Assembly: GCA_022925895.1 (NCBI GenBank)
Contig: JAKSYS010000786.1
Location: forward strand, 1 to 25,708
Source of the DNA: Fragilaria crotonensis
Lineage: Eukaryota; Bacillariophyta; Fragilariophyceae; Fragilariales; Fragilariaceae
DNA length: 25,708 bases
Direction of reading: 5' to 3'
Shown: positions 16,968-25,708 of the stretch, piece after piece
How the letters are laid out: the number at the start of each line of letters is the position of its first letter
Numbering within the stretch: the stretch's first letter is position 1
Notes under the pieces: model-generated
What the model was told of the DNA's origin: nothing
Seen by the model: the letters and a program-made list of their open reading frames with translations, nothing else
The model's database searches: none
Position numbers and translations under genes: made by a program

Positions 16968-18782
16968 ATGCAATCTGGGCAGAGCACATATCAACGATTT
17001 CCGATGCCACTCGTGCCCTTCGTATGGTGGACGTTCTTGCTATTGTTGCGTACATGTCGACCTCTTTCCACGACGAGTCCTAAGCGTGTCATCATCGTTG
17101 GTGGAGGCGTTGGAGGTTTGGCATCTGCAGCACGAATCGCCTCCTCCGCTCGTGATGAACAGATCGAGGTTCTTCTCTTAGAGAAGAATGGCCAATTGGG
17201 AGGACGATGCGGCTCCTTCTCCGTATCTACTACGAGAGGCGATTTTCGACACGAGAGGGGTCCGAGTTTGTTGTTGCTGAAGGACGTTTACCTTGACCTT
17301 TTCCGTGATTGTTCGAACAACCAAAAGAATGCCTCACAATATGGATTGGAAATGGCTCAATGCTCCCCTGCCTATCAAGTGGTCTTTGAAGATGGCGATC
17401 ACATCGAACTGGGGTTTCCCTCTGAATCACAGCAGCATCAAGACGAAGAATACAGGTCACGCCTGAAGATGAACGGGTATGAACCAAACGGGGCGACAAA
17501 ATGGGATGACTACATGAGGACTATGGCCGCGTACCTAGACTGCGGCTTGCCCAACTTTATTGAAGAGCGTCTCAATCTCACGTCATTTCCTGCATTTGCC
17601 GTTGAAGCATTGAGAGATGGTGCACGCGCATGGCCGCTCAAGCCACATTCGGATGTTTTGGATGCAATGTTCGAGTCTACGAAAATGAAGGCAATGGCGT
17701 CGTTTCAAAACCTGTACGTTGGCTTGGAACCCTATCGCAACGACAACCAGCTGGGGGGCGGGATACTACGCAAAACCGCTCCTGCAGTCTTTGGCTTACT
17801 TGCAGCAATTGAGCTGCATCCGACCAAAGGAGGAGTGCATGCTCCCATAGGAGGCTTCGAAGCGGTTACAAATGCTTTGGAACGGCTTGTGCTGGACCTG
17901 GGTGTCGAGATACGTTGCGATACCACAGTTACCAAGGTAAACGACCAAGGTGTGTTTACGATACACGACGAATCGCATACTTTCATCCCTGCTGACTTGG
18001 TAATCATCAATGCCGATCTACCATTTGCGACGGAGACTTTGTTGAAGGACACGAACTTGGAACGATACGATTGGAATGACAATTTTGACTACAGTAGTGG
18101 CGTCATTGCATTTCACTGGTCGGTCGACAAGGAGCTGTCGGACCTCAACACGCACAATGTGTTTATGACAGCTGAGAGCACTGAGCGCGCCAAGAATAGT
18201 TGGCGAGTCTTGCGACATGAACAGAGCAATCTGGCGGAGTTAGAACCCTGCAATTTCTACGTTCACAGAGCGTCAAAAACTGACCCTACCGCAGCACCTA
18301 GTGGTTGCGATGCAATTTTGGTGTTGGTTCCATGTTCGACCTTGACACGAAACCACGAATGGGCCAAGCGGCCACGAGCCGAGGCCCTCGAACTTTACAA
18401 GCAACAGTTTGACGAAGATTTCATTTCTCAAACTCGAAAAGCAGTCTTGCGACGACTCTCGGCAATACCTTCCCTGAAGGGCCTGGAATATCATCTCCTG
18501 GATGAAGTGGTTGATACACCAGCGACCTACGCAGACCAGTACAATGTCGCTGCTGGAACACCCTTTGCACTGAGCCACGGTCTGTCACAACTGAGTGTGA
18601 CGAGGCCCGGCTCCAGTTCTAAGGACTATCCAAACGTACTCTTCGTTGGAGCCAGTAGTCGTCCTGGCAATGGTGTGCCGCTCGTCATGATCGGTGCCAA
18701 GATTGTAGCGGAGAAGGCTCTGTCCAAGCTTGCATTGCGAAAATCTGCAATACGTTTGCTTGATCACGACGCCAAGCAATAG
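16968..18782 (+). CDS. CrtI-type phytoene desaturase-like FAD oxidoreductase
   Basis: 604 residues, intronless. Residues 41-80 give the FAD-binding Rossmann fold: VIIVGGGVGGLASAARIA, acidic Glu72 in LLLEKNGQLGGR, then the GGRC turn. The C-terminal signature near 555-583 (FVGASSRPGNGVPLVMIGAK) matches the GAGTHPGAGIPG motif of bacterial-type CrtI/CrtN desaturases and carotenoid isomerase relatives. The middle is typical in length and pattern (LGLLAAIELHPTKGGVHAPIGGF-like). The family desaturates, isomerises or oxidises carotenoids, but whether phytoene is the substrate cannot be told. Residues 14-27 are hydrophobic (PLVPFVWWTFLLLLR), giving a signal peptide or anchor, but the ASAFAP-type Phe is absent, so plastid location is uncertain. 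A second ATG at 17004 is possible. Confidence 0.85.
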   Translation: MQSGQSTYQRFPMPLVPFVWWTFLLLLRTCRPLSTTSPKRVIIVGGGVGGLASAARIASSARDEQIEVLLLEKNGQLGGRCGSFSVSTTRGDFRHERGPSLLLLKDVYLDLFRDCSNNQKNASQYGLEMAQCSPAYQVVFEDGDHIELGFPSESQQHQDEEYRSRLKMNGYEPNGATKWDDYMRTMAAYLDCGLPNFIEERLNLTSFPAFAVEALRDGARAWPLKPHSDVLDAMFESTKMKAMASFQNLYVGLEPYRNDNQLGGGILRKTAPAVFGLLAAIELHPTKGGVHAPIGGFEAVTNALERLVLDLGVEIRCDTTVTKVNDQGVFTIHDESHTFIPADLVIINADLPFATETLLKDTNLERYDWNDNFDYSSGVIAFHWSVDKELSDLNTHNVFMTAESTERAKNSWRVLRHEQSNLAELEPCNFYVHRASKTDPTAAPSGCDAILVLVPCSTLTRNHEWAKRPRAEALELYKQQFDEDFISQTRKAVLRRLSAIPSLKGLEYHLLDEVVDTPATYADQYNVAAGTPFALSHGLSQLSVTRPGSSSKDYPNVLFVGASSRPGNGVPLVMIGAKIVAEKALSKLALRKSAIRLLDHDAKQ

Positions 18783-19161
18783 GAGCATTGCTGGTAAGGG
18801 GAAGATAAGAGAAAGAACCTCTTTACATTGTCTCATGGAAGTCGCAGCGTCGGAGGCGAACATCTCTGAGACTCTTGTGATGTGTCGGCGATGATGGCGG
18901 TGAAGTTTTACCTCATGTACACTAACCAGGTACTCTGGAGCATACAGTGAACCTAACCCACGAAAGAGCACAAAGCTAGTAGGACCCCTCAGAAATAAGC
19001 GTTGACAGAAACCGCTCTGTGCCACCATAGTCTTCGGCTCCTAAAACTCTTATAGCATCGTTTCTGATTGAACATGCCCGACGCAAATTCAACACATGCG
19101 ATGAGATGTGCGCATTACATGCAAGGTTGTTGCCCAGGACCATTGTGGTATCAAACCGAAG
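18783..19161. other. Convergent 3' spacer
   Basis: Between the desaturase-like (+) and fibrillin-like (-) stops. An antisense frame at 18585-19028 overlaps the desaturase end and is basic and low in information, so it is not called. No other feature seen. Confidence 0.5.
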
Positions 19162-19926
19162 TTACGATGATTCTTCTATAAGCTTCCGAGCACATATGCG
19201 AGTTCCTAGGAACTCGAAGTCGAATACAGTCAGATCCGGGGAAAGGAAGGACACCGGAAATACAGAAAAGGGTTGAATGAAAAGCAGACGTCCAATGTTG
19301 GTAGTTGCTGTCTTGATGAGAGATTCCGGAACGTCGTCAATTTGAGGATAGGGAACATCCTCATCATCTTGAGAAATGATCTTAACCCACGCGTCATTCC
19401 ACTTCACACTGCAAACAGTGTCGGAGACCGAGCTGTACGTGCCACCCACTGATAGGTATACCGTCGAGAGAAACGGGACGTTTGAAAATTTAGCGTGTGA
19501 TTCAATCGATTGATCCTTGTAAAGGATGTACTGAACATCCAATTGCAAATTTCCAGCCAGCTTCGCGATTGTTGTCATGTGCGGAGCGTACACCACCTTC
19601 CAAGTTCCAGGTCCGATGGCCAAGATCGAGGCAAGCGAACCAGGATTGGCGGACGACCATATCACGGACGACGACATGCTGCGCCCCAGTAGCTTCTTAA
19701 CGTCAACTTCAATCTTTTCTTCTATCATGGAATTTAATAGTTTGGTTCTTTCCTTGGTTCCATCATTGAGCGTGTCAAGTCGAACTAAGGAGTCAAGAAA
19801 AAAATCTTTCGCATTTGAGCGCAACTTCGATGATGTCGCTGGCTGGACTCGAGGATGGGCAAATGCGAAGACGACTGCCTTACTTGACAAGAGCGAGAGA
19901 AGAACAAGGACAACGAAACAGCGCAT
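19162..19926 (-). CDS. Predicted plastid-targeted protein, weakly fibrillin/PAP-like
   Basis: 254 residues from ATG 19926, which I prefer. The frame also reaches an ATG at 20001, but the extra 25 residues would bury the signal peptide. The N-terminus (MRCFVVLVLLSLLSSKAVVF) is a signal peptide running into AFAHP, an ASAFAP-like junction, so secondary-plastid import is predicted. The mature part has FFLDSLVRLDTLNDGTKE, then GPGTWKVVYAPHMTTIAKLA and a beta-rich remainder (STVYLSVGGTYSSV; LTVFDFEFLGTRICARKL). The G-x-W-x-V-x-Y pattern with a later lipocalin-like tail recalls plastid lipid-associated proteins, but the match is weak. A diatom-specific family is equally possible. It is divergent from the ubiquitin ligase gene. 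Confidence 0.6.
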   Translation of the reverse strand: MRCFVVLVLLSLLSSKAVVFAFAHPRVQPATSSKLRSNAKDFFLDSLVRLDTLNDGTKERTKLLNSMIEEKIEVDVKKLLGRSMSSSVIWSSANPGSLASILAIGPGTWKVVYAPHMTTIAKLAGNLQLDVQYILYKDQSIESHAKFSNVPFLSTVYLSVGGTYSSVSDTVCSVKWNDAWVKIISQDDEDVPYPQIDDVPESLIKTATTNIGRLLFIQPFSVFPVSFLSPDLTVFDFEFLGTRICARKLIEESS

Positions 19927-20395
19927 GCTGTACCAGGTGCTGCTATGCGAGACCACTCCTTTATTATAGTCAGTAAGGAGAGCTTGGTTCGAATCTGACA
20001 TGGATGGTTTAATCGTCGAAATCAGAGAAAAAGTGGTCGAAAGTTCAAATGTGAGTCAGGTATTTGGTATTTGGTATTTGCCGAAGTTTGAGCTTCGATC
20101 TATGTTCACGTTTTGCTCACAACACCTTTGAGCAGGGAATCCGGAATCTCAAGCATGAATTACATTTTGGTCCCGGTTGCGCCAAGGCTTTTTTTTGTGG
20201 GTTGGTCGAGGCGTTTAACCGCCTTGAAATTTAAACTCGTGCCGAATTGGCGTCCCATATCGCAGACCAAGTCGTGTACGACATCGGTACATGTCGTTGC
20301 GGAGGTTGGTACCATATCAGGGATGATACCATTGATAACGTGAGTCGTCCACGAACGGACACTATCGTTTCTCCATTCACTCTTTCCCCATTCGG
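19927..20395. promoter_or_regulatory. Divergent promoter region
   Basis: About 470 bp separates the divergent fibrillin-like (-) and RING-IBR-RING (+) genes. It contains a short tandem TATTTGG repeat (20061-20079, two full copies plus a partial) but no core-promoter motif that I can assign. Confidence 0.5.
20061..20079 (+). repeat. TATTTGG tandem repeat
   Basis: TATTTGG TATTTGG TATTTG in a divergent intergenic region. Short and perfect within the two full units. Confidence 0.85.
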
Positions 20396-22353
20396 ATGAG
20401 TGTCGAAGCCTCAGTCATCGATCTTACAAGCGACGACACCAGCAATAATGCTGCAAAGCGGCCCATTGAATTGTTGGATGAGAGCAGCGACGACGAGAAG
20501 GCTACCAACGTCCCCAAATCGCGACGTCGAGGGTTCCGACTGAAACGGAGCTGGGATGACGTTGTGGTGGTCGAGACTGTGAATCTCCTCGAAGACATCA
20601 AAGTTCCAGCCAAATCACCTATAATGCAGGTCCTGGAAGTCTTTCCTGATGTTTGTACCGATCACGCGAACCAGTTGTTGAAGCTCCATTCAAACGTCGC
20701 CAGCGTGTTACAAATCTTGGCAGATTCGGCGTCGTACCCTAAAGCAACCACCAAACCTATTAATGGGAAGATAAAACCATTCTCGTTAATTGCCCATCGT
20801 CACGAAGAGGGGGACTACGCATACGATTTCTTGTCCGAGTCTTCCTTCGTTCCGGACCCGATCTATTGCAAAGAAGCCATGCAATTGCTCAAACAAGATT
20901 TCAAGTTTCTCTCCGACAAGGCGATCTCTGTTCATTTCTCGCTTGCGAAACAGCACTATGCCATTTGCCATGACAAAATATGCCGGGCACTAATGCTACG
21001 CGAAGCCACACCAAAAGACGAAGAGGTCGAATGGGAGCAGTATGCAATGCTGCAACGAGCGCTGAGCTGTGTCTCCGCGATCAATTCAAAACAGCTAACG
21101 AGTCTTTGGATCAAAGGCAGGCTACCGAAGAAAGATATTTGCATGACGAACCGGCGACCGTGTGACATGGTGAAGTTGTCTCATGACATCTTGAAGGAGG
21201 AGTCACGTTTCGTGCAAGATAAGCAGGACGAGGTCAAGTCTCGCATGGATTCCTATCAGGAGCGTCGTAGTGCTCGTCGTCTTGCGGAGGCTACGTCATC
21301 TACAATTGAATGCAATTGTTGCTATACTGATGTTTCAGCCGACGAGATGGTCCAATGTAGGGCCGGTCACTTGTTTTGCTGCAGTTGCTTACGAAAAATG
21401 AGCGAGACACAGATATTTGGAAATGGCAATTTCGGGATACATCCTATCACAAAGGAACCGGCTACAGAATTGTTGTGTATGGCTGGTTGTGGAGCAGGCT
21501 TCCTCCCCAACCTCCTTTCGAAAGCTCTTCCGAAGCAGGTTCTTCTCAAGTACAATGAAATGCAGTTTCAAGTAGCCGTCTGCAAAGCGCACATGGAAGA
21601 TCTATGGTGAGTTCATCCAACTTTGTGATCGCTTTACTACCCCTGATCCAGCCCATATATTCTCATGTCAACGATGTGATAAGTTCTTGTCCAAAATGTG
21701 GCTATCAAGCGGTGCTTCCTGCATCAGAAATGATCTTTCGGTGTCCTGTTGGGGACTGCTCCTATGAATCGTGTCGCAAGTGCGGAGAAGACCCCCACAT
21801 TCCTCTGTCATGTGACGAAGCAAAGCAAACAAATGACGGCCGCCTCAAAGTCGAGGAGGCAATTTCGCAGTCCCGAATTCGAACCTGCCCCAAGCCAGGT
21901 TGTATGAAAAAGTTTGTCAAGGAATCTGGTTGTAACAAAATGACCTGCGCCTGCGGGACGCACAGTTGCTACATGTGTCGAAAAGTCATTAGCTTTAAGG
22001 TGGGGTACAGCCATTTTTGTAGTGTTCCACTGTGCGATCATGCGATATGTGGAAAGTGCGTGCTTTATTCGAACGCCGAACAAGACGACGAACGAGCCAT
22101 GCGGGAAGCTGGGGTGAAAGCGGCCGAGGAAGTTCGAGCGGCCAGTTTGATCGAGTCATCAAAGGGAGCGGTGGCAATAAGCGTGGATGACATTCTCAAG
22201 ATGCCACCTAGTACCACCTCTACAGCGCCGCATCCCCGAGGGGACCCGAGACTATTGCAACAGATTGCTGCACAACGCCTTGCGGCGGCGAACCAGCTTG
22301 GTCAGCAACGTCTTTTCGGCCCCAATCGGCGCAATCGCGGCCGACGTCGATAA
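20396..22353 (+). CDS. RNF216/TRIAD3-like RING-IBR-RING E3 ubiquitin ligase
   Basis: 626 residues in two exons: 20396-21606 and 21684-22353. The 77-nt intron (GTGAGT...GATAAG) splits a Cys codon. RING1 is residues 306-365: C306, C309, C321, H325 (AGHLFCCSCL), C328, C331, C361, C365. The IBR begins C406-P-K-C409 and includes CPVGDC and CRKC. RING2 begins TCPKPGC, with the presumed catalytic Cys487 in ESGCNKMTCACGTHSCYMC. The order and spacing match RNF216, whose RBR makes ubiquitin chains through a thioester. The N-terminus has a SUMO-interaction-type motif, VIDLTSDD (7-14), followed by other acidic Ser patches and a basic patch (KSRRRGFRLKR). The tail is Arg-rich (NRRNRGRRR). Likely nuclear or cytosolic. 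The stop is 72 bp from the convergent EMC1 stop. Confidence 0.9.
21607..21683 (+). other. Intron of the RING-IBR-RING gene
   Basis: Donor ATG|GTGAGTTC at 21607 and acceptor GTGATAAG|TTC at 21683. Removal of 77 nt joins TG with T to make Cys404 and leads straight into the IBR zinc ligands (SCPKCGY). Read-through would stop at TGA 21608-21610. Confidence 0.88.
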
Positions 22354-22425
22354 AGGGAGTAATGCGACTAGGTCACAAATACACGTGTGTCATGTATAGT
22401 AAATGATGAGATTTTGCGTTACCCT

Positions 22426-25400
22426 TTACGCCCAAGAATTCTGAATTGCTTTCTTCTCACCCATATTCTTCACTACGAAAAAGACAACCAGGAGGGCAAT
22501 GACAACAGTGGATAGCAACATTCTGCTGAATGATTCTGGAAGAAGGTCGAACCCGTTCGATGGAGAGATTCTAGCGAAGAAGACATCAGGTCCACCAAAG
22601 GCGAGAATCAGCGATTGAGACTCCAGGGCTGTCGATGAAGACACAATTGCAGACACAGCGTGGACAGTCTGATTGTATGTCGGCGATGACAGAGAAACAA
22701 GAGGCAGGAGAGGGCTGTATTGGAATAGGCCTTCCGTCTTTTCGTGGGGCTTCACTTGCCCGGTTGGCCTCCGAGGTTCCAATAATTGACGACTGATAGC
22801 CGTGATTTTGTCGTCTGCGCTGGCGATCAGAATTTGGCGCGTGCTGATTCCTGCACGTGTCGCCGTTACGCCGAGTGCGGTGACGGGCTTTACGATAGCA
22901 TACGTCTTGCTCAGAATTACAGGCCTGGATTCACGCGGTTCCAAGCTGGAGAACGAGAGCACTTGCTCGGGACTGGTAAATGCAGTGATGCCGGCCTTGT
23001 CGATCATTCCTTCATACAAAGTCAACACCCCGAGCTCTGTTCTGCGAGACTTGTCGTTGAAGAAGGCGTAGATAATCCAGTTTTCATTTACCAGAACCGG
23101 GATTGCGCTGTCAAGAGCAGCATTGGCGTGGCTGATGCGGTGAAGTACACGGCCGGAGACTGTGTCAACGACATTGATAAAGAGGTTGGGGACATCATCT
23201 GATGGGGCAGCTTCTGCAGCCACACTATCTGGCTGAGAAACACCCTTAGGTTTACGCACGGTCGCCGCCTTCTTCACCTCCAACGCAGCTGTTAGTGGAT
23301 CTTTCGTTGCGCCGATGTCCTCCTCCTCGTCCACCATCGTAACAATTACGGCCATGTGCGGATTCAGGTATTTGAGCAAAATAGAGTCATCTCCGAGGAC
23401 GCTGCAAGGCGACTGAACTACTTCGTCGCGTAACGGATAAGCCACCTTCACAATTTTCTCTCCCTTAAAGCCTGTAAGCCCAACGCGTTGGATATGGAAG
23501 GCATTGTCAGATTCCAACAAAGTGAAGGTTTCGATAGAATTGGTATCACGATTGATCAGATGTCCGTAGAAACCATTTTGACTCTTCTGGATTTCCCTTG
23601 CGACAGCCGCTTTCGACTTGTCGTCGTCAGGAACAACGGAAAGAGAATGATCCTTGTGAATCAAAACCGCCACTTGGCGACAGGACCCCCCTCCGAATAT
23701 TGGAATGACTTGCGCCACAGGAGCGGACGACGCCGCAGAACCAGTGGCATGGATGACACCAGTGACGGCATCCAGACAAGACCAAGTCGTCTCACCAGGT
23801 GTGGACGACAAGACCAGCACATCGGGACTGTGTGTTCCACCGTTGATCCCATGCACCAGAGCGGCTGAACTCGCAGTTCCATGTACCATGGTGTGCCAGC
23901 TGGCATCCGACGGCAAATCGAGTTTCCAGGTGACAGTCCCGCGAGTTTTACCAACGGTGGGGACGGCCCAGATGCGGTGCAACTTTTGAGACATGAGAAG
24001 GGCAACTTTGACAAAACCAAAATCGTCATCCCGCGTCTCGGAAGCGGCCAAGTGAGCAAAAAGATTAATACCAGACTGGACTTGGGACTCCAAACGAGCG
24101 ACAAAACCAAGTTTGCTCAACATGGCTTCCTCGTCTTGCAAGAGGGCGACACTGGCATCCAGGAGGAGGGCCGACGTAACGGTGCTGATTCCATCCTCTT
24201 TGGTCCAGACAATCTTGGCCGATCCGTCGGTAATCTTGACTACTGTCGAGGAGAGCTTTGAAGTTGAAACCAAGACGGACATGGAGCCGGTTGCGCAGGA
24301 CAACGTTTCCAAGGAGACTACGTCCGGAAAGCCTTCCAATTGAACAGAGGAGGGTTTTAGAGGGACGGCGGAAGAGTCATACACCTGCAAGCGCCCCATG
24401 TTAGACGCCAAGACGAGGTTAGCGGCAGCGCAGGATGCAACACCGTCGTATAGGGACGAGTCCTCTCCCAACTGACCCCAGCTATTACCATTGTAGAGAA
24501 ACAGTGCCTTGCTTGTCTTGGAGGGAGCAGAACCATCGTCACGGCCCACAACACGAATGACACCTCCGTCGAGCGCTTCCAGCGACTCTACGGCTGTCCA
24601 CAAAGGATGATGCAATTCCGTCACCTGAGAAATGTCGGAAGATGAAATGGAAAAGTGCGCGACCTTGCCCTTCGCCGTCACTCCCAGACCGAAGTACTGG
24701 TTCTTTCGTTCTTGAATCTGCAAGGACGACGCAACGAATGATTCTTTGAAGTGAGTAAGTTTTCTGGTTGTGCCAGTCGCTATAATCTCTTCTCCTTCCG
24801 ACGATATGTCGAAAGACAAGACTGTCACCAACAAATCGCCCTTGGTTTCACCGTTCGCAGTCACAGTCCCCACCAACGCGGATACACTCCCGTCCTCACC
24901 GGACACAATCGACAACCATGTTGCTCCAGCTGCCGCAGAATCGACATCCTTGACATGAGCACTTCCAAGTGATCTTCCGTTTGCGGCATTGTACAGTTGG
25001 AGTGACGACCCATCGGCAGATGTAGTTGCCAGGATTGTTTTTGGACCAGCGACAGTCGTCCCCAACAAGACAATACCTTCCGTAGGTTTCGTCTCCCAAA
25101 CCAACGCACCATTCTCCAAAGTCCAGGCCCGGACCAAGAGGTTGTCCGCCGTGAAGAAATGGGCTCCCGCCGTTTGCATCACATGAGAAGCGTTGCTGTT
25201 GCGAGACTCAGCGCATACGTAACGGCGCCAATTCAGATCACCTGTATCCAGGGATCGACTCGCGACTGTGCAAGCATTGTCGGACGTAATGAGACTTGTC
25301 TCAGTGGCAAAGACGTTAGTCGGAACCCCATGACCAGTGGTTGATATGGTAAAGTCGTTCAAGCCCGTCTCTTCTTCGTAGAGTGCCGTTGCCGAGGACA

Positions 25401-25434
25401 GAAGCAAGAGGAATGCCGTCAAAAAGAACTTCAT
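22426..25434 (-). CDS. EMC1: ER membrane protein complex subunit 1
   Basis: 1002 residues, intronless, ATG 25434. A cleavable signal peptide (MKFFLTAFLLLLSSATA) leads into a long luminal region of PQQ/WD-like beta-propeller repeats (ITSDNACTVASRSLDTGDLN, LVWETKPTEG). The conserved C-terminal EMC1 domain (DUF1620) follows: VTATRAGISTRQILIASADD, LLEPRRPTG, SPTYNQTVHAVSAI, FFARISPSNGFDLLPESFS. One transmembrane helix (about 971-988, LLSTVVIALLVVFFVV) precedes a short Lys-rich cytosolic tail. EMC1 is a scaffold of the EMC insertase, which inserts tail-anchored and multipass proteins into the ER membrane. The length matches animal, fungal and plant EMC1 (about 980-1000). It is convergent with the ligase gene. 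Confidence 0.95.
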   Translation of the reverse strand: MKFFLTAFLLLLSSATALYEEETGLNDFTISTTGHGVPTNVFATETSLITSDNACTVASRSLDTGDLNWRRYVCAESRNSNASHVMQTAGAHFFTADNLLVRAWTLENGALVWETKPTEGIVLLGTTVAGPKTILATTSADGSSLQLYNAANGRSLGSAHVKDVDSAAAGATWLSIVSGEDGSVSALVGTVTANGETKGDLLVTVLSFDISSEGEEIIATGTTRKLTHFKESFVASSLQIQERKNQYFGLGVTAKGKVAHFSISSSDISQVTELHHPLWTAVESLEALDGGVIRVVGRDDGSAPSKTSKALFLYNGNSWGQLGEDSSLYDGVASCAAANLVLASNMGRLQVYDSSAVPLKPSSVQLEGFPDVVSLETLSCATGSMSVLVSTSKLSSTVVKITDGSAKIVWTKEDGISTVTSALLLDASVALLQDEEAMLSKLGFVARLESQVQSGINLFAHLAASETRDDDFGFVKVALLMSQKLHRIWAVPTVGKTRGTVTWKLDLPSDASWHTMVHGTASSAALVHGINGGTHSPDVLVLSSTPGETTWSCLDAVTGVIHATGSAASSAPVAQVIPIFGGGSCRQVAVLIHKDHSLSVVPDDDKSKAAVAREIQKSQNGFYGHLINRDTNSIETFTLLESDNAFHIQRVGLTGFKGEKIVKVAYPLRDEVVQSPCSVLGDDSILLKYLNPHMAVIVTMVDEEEDIGATKDPLTAALEVKKAATVRKPKGVSQPDSVAAEAAPSDDVPNLFINVVDTVSGRVLHRISHANAALDSAIPVLVNENWIIYAFFNDKSRRTELGVLTLYEGMIDKAGITAFTSPEQVLSFSSLEPRESRPVILSKTYAIVKPVTALGVTATRAGISTRQILIASADDKITAISRQLLEPRRPTGQVKPHEKTEGLFQYSPLLPLVSLSSPTYNQTVHAVSAIVSSSTALESQSLILAFGGPDVFFARISPSNGFDLLPESFSRMLLSTVVIALLVVFFVVKNMGEKKAIQNSWA

Positions 25435-25708
25435 TTTTATGTTTTTCTGTGGATTCGTTTCAGTCTTCTCGAAATTAACACTTCAGCTCAGATTAAGTTT
25501 CGTGTAGCACAAATCGAACGGCAAACAACACAAGCAACAAACAAGGTTGCAAGTTATCCACCAACGAGTGACGATGCTTAGCGCAGTTGCTGATTTTGGT
25601 GATACGCAAAAGCGCAAATGATATGAATGACGGTGTACGACGACTTCGTACTTCGTACTCCGACCGCCAGTATACTGTACTACCGTCGTAGTACCGGTAG
25701 CGTATGTA
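25435..25708. promoter_or_regulatory. EMC1 upstream region with GTAC-rich end
   Basis: The first part should hold the EMC1 promoter and leader. From about 25630 to the window edge, five GTAC tetramers occur in about 75 bp (CTTCGTACTTCGTACTCCG and TAGTACCGGTA among them). No gene is seen before the window ends. Confidence 0.5.

Noticed and set aside
16744-17181. 145-residue plus-strand frame overlapping the desaturase start
   Set aside because: It runs through the GTAC-rich block and the conserved FAD motif in another frame; the 16968 frame is clearly the gene.
18585-19028. 147-residue minus-strand frame past the desaturase end
   Set aside because: It overlaps conserved desaturase sequence in antisense and is basic and motif-free.
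19983-20000. tRNA-like box B (GGTTCGAATCT)
   Set aside because: The T-stem does not pair properly, and no D-arm or acceptor stem is found at the expected distance upstream.
23661-24110. 149-residue minus-strand frame within EMC1
   Set aside because: It is out of frame with the 1002-residue EMC1 reading and shows Leu/Ser/Pro-rich shadow composition.

Overview
The window looks like nuclear DNA of a stramenopile alga, most likely a pennate diatom such as Phaeodactylum tricornutum. The evidence is: short GT-AG spliceosomal introns (82, 117 and 77 nt, plus a probable one of 48-63 nt), compact genes on both strands, near-neutral base composition, and two predicted plastid proteins whose N-termini carry an ASAFAP-like signal-peptide/transit-peptide junction typical of red-type secondary plastids. 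The species call is inference.

Layout. 1-2670 has no gene and is repeat-rich: phased 10-bp repeats (311-518) and a 1.2-kb segment of degenerate ~225-bp repeats bounded by nested inverted repeats (1123-2339). 2672-4571 (-) is the LCB2 subunit of serine palmitoyltransferase. 4640-5950 is intergenic with short repeats and a GTAC-rich block. 5950-9990 is a gene graveyard: four decayed coding stretches, a degenerate SAD-coding repeat, a G18 tract and a 51-bp (17-codon) repeat array. 10496-11452 (+) is a divergent cyclophilin whose 3' part keeps coding character in all three frames. 11868-12815 (-) is a Rad60/NIP45-type protein with SUMO-like domains. 13476-14480 (+) is a mitochondrial carrier of the ornithine/acylcarnitine type. 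15772-16251 (+) is a plastid ClpS-like adaptor, 16968-18782 (+) a CrtI-type phytoene desaturase-like oxidoreductase, and 19162-19926 (-) a plastid-targeted protein weakly resembling fibrillin/PAP. 20396-22353 (+) is an RNF216/TRIAD3-like RING-IBR-RING ubiquitin ligase. 22426-25434 (-) is EMC1 of the ER membrane protein complex.

The genes do not form an operon or an obvious pathway. Three neighbours (ClpS, desaturase-like, fibrillin-like) may act in the plastid. Two proteins touch SUMO/ubiquitin biology: the SUMO-like-domain protein and an E3 ligase that opens with a SUMO-interaction-type motif. SPT and EMC1 are ER membrane functions. The strongest unexplained signals are non-genic: dense clusters of the self-complementary tetramer GTAC confined to intergenic DNA, the inverted-repeat-bounded satellite segment, the phased 10-bp array, and the decayed region with its frame-preserving 51-bp array. 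I found no CRISPR array, no convincing tRNA or rRNA, and no intact transposase.
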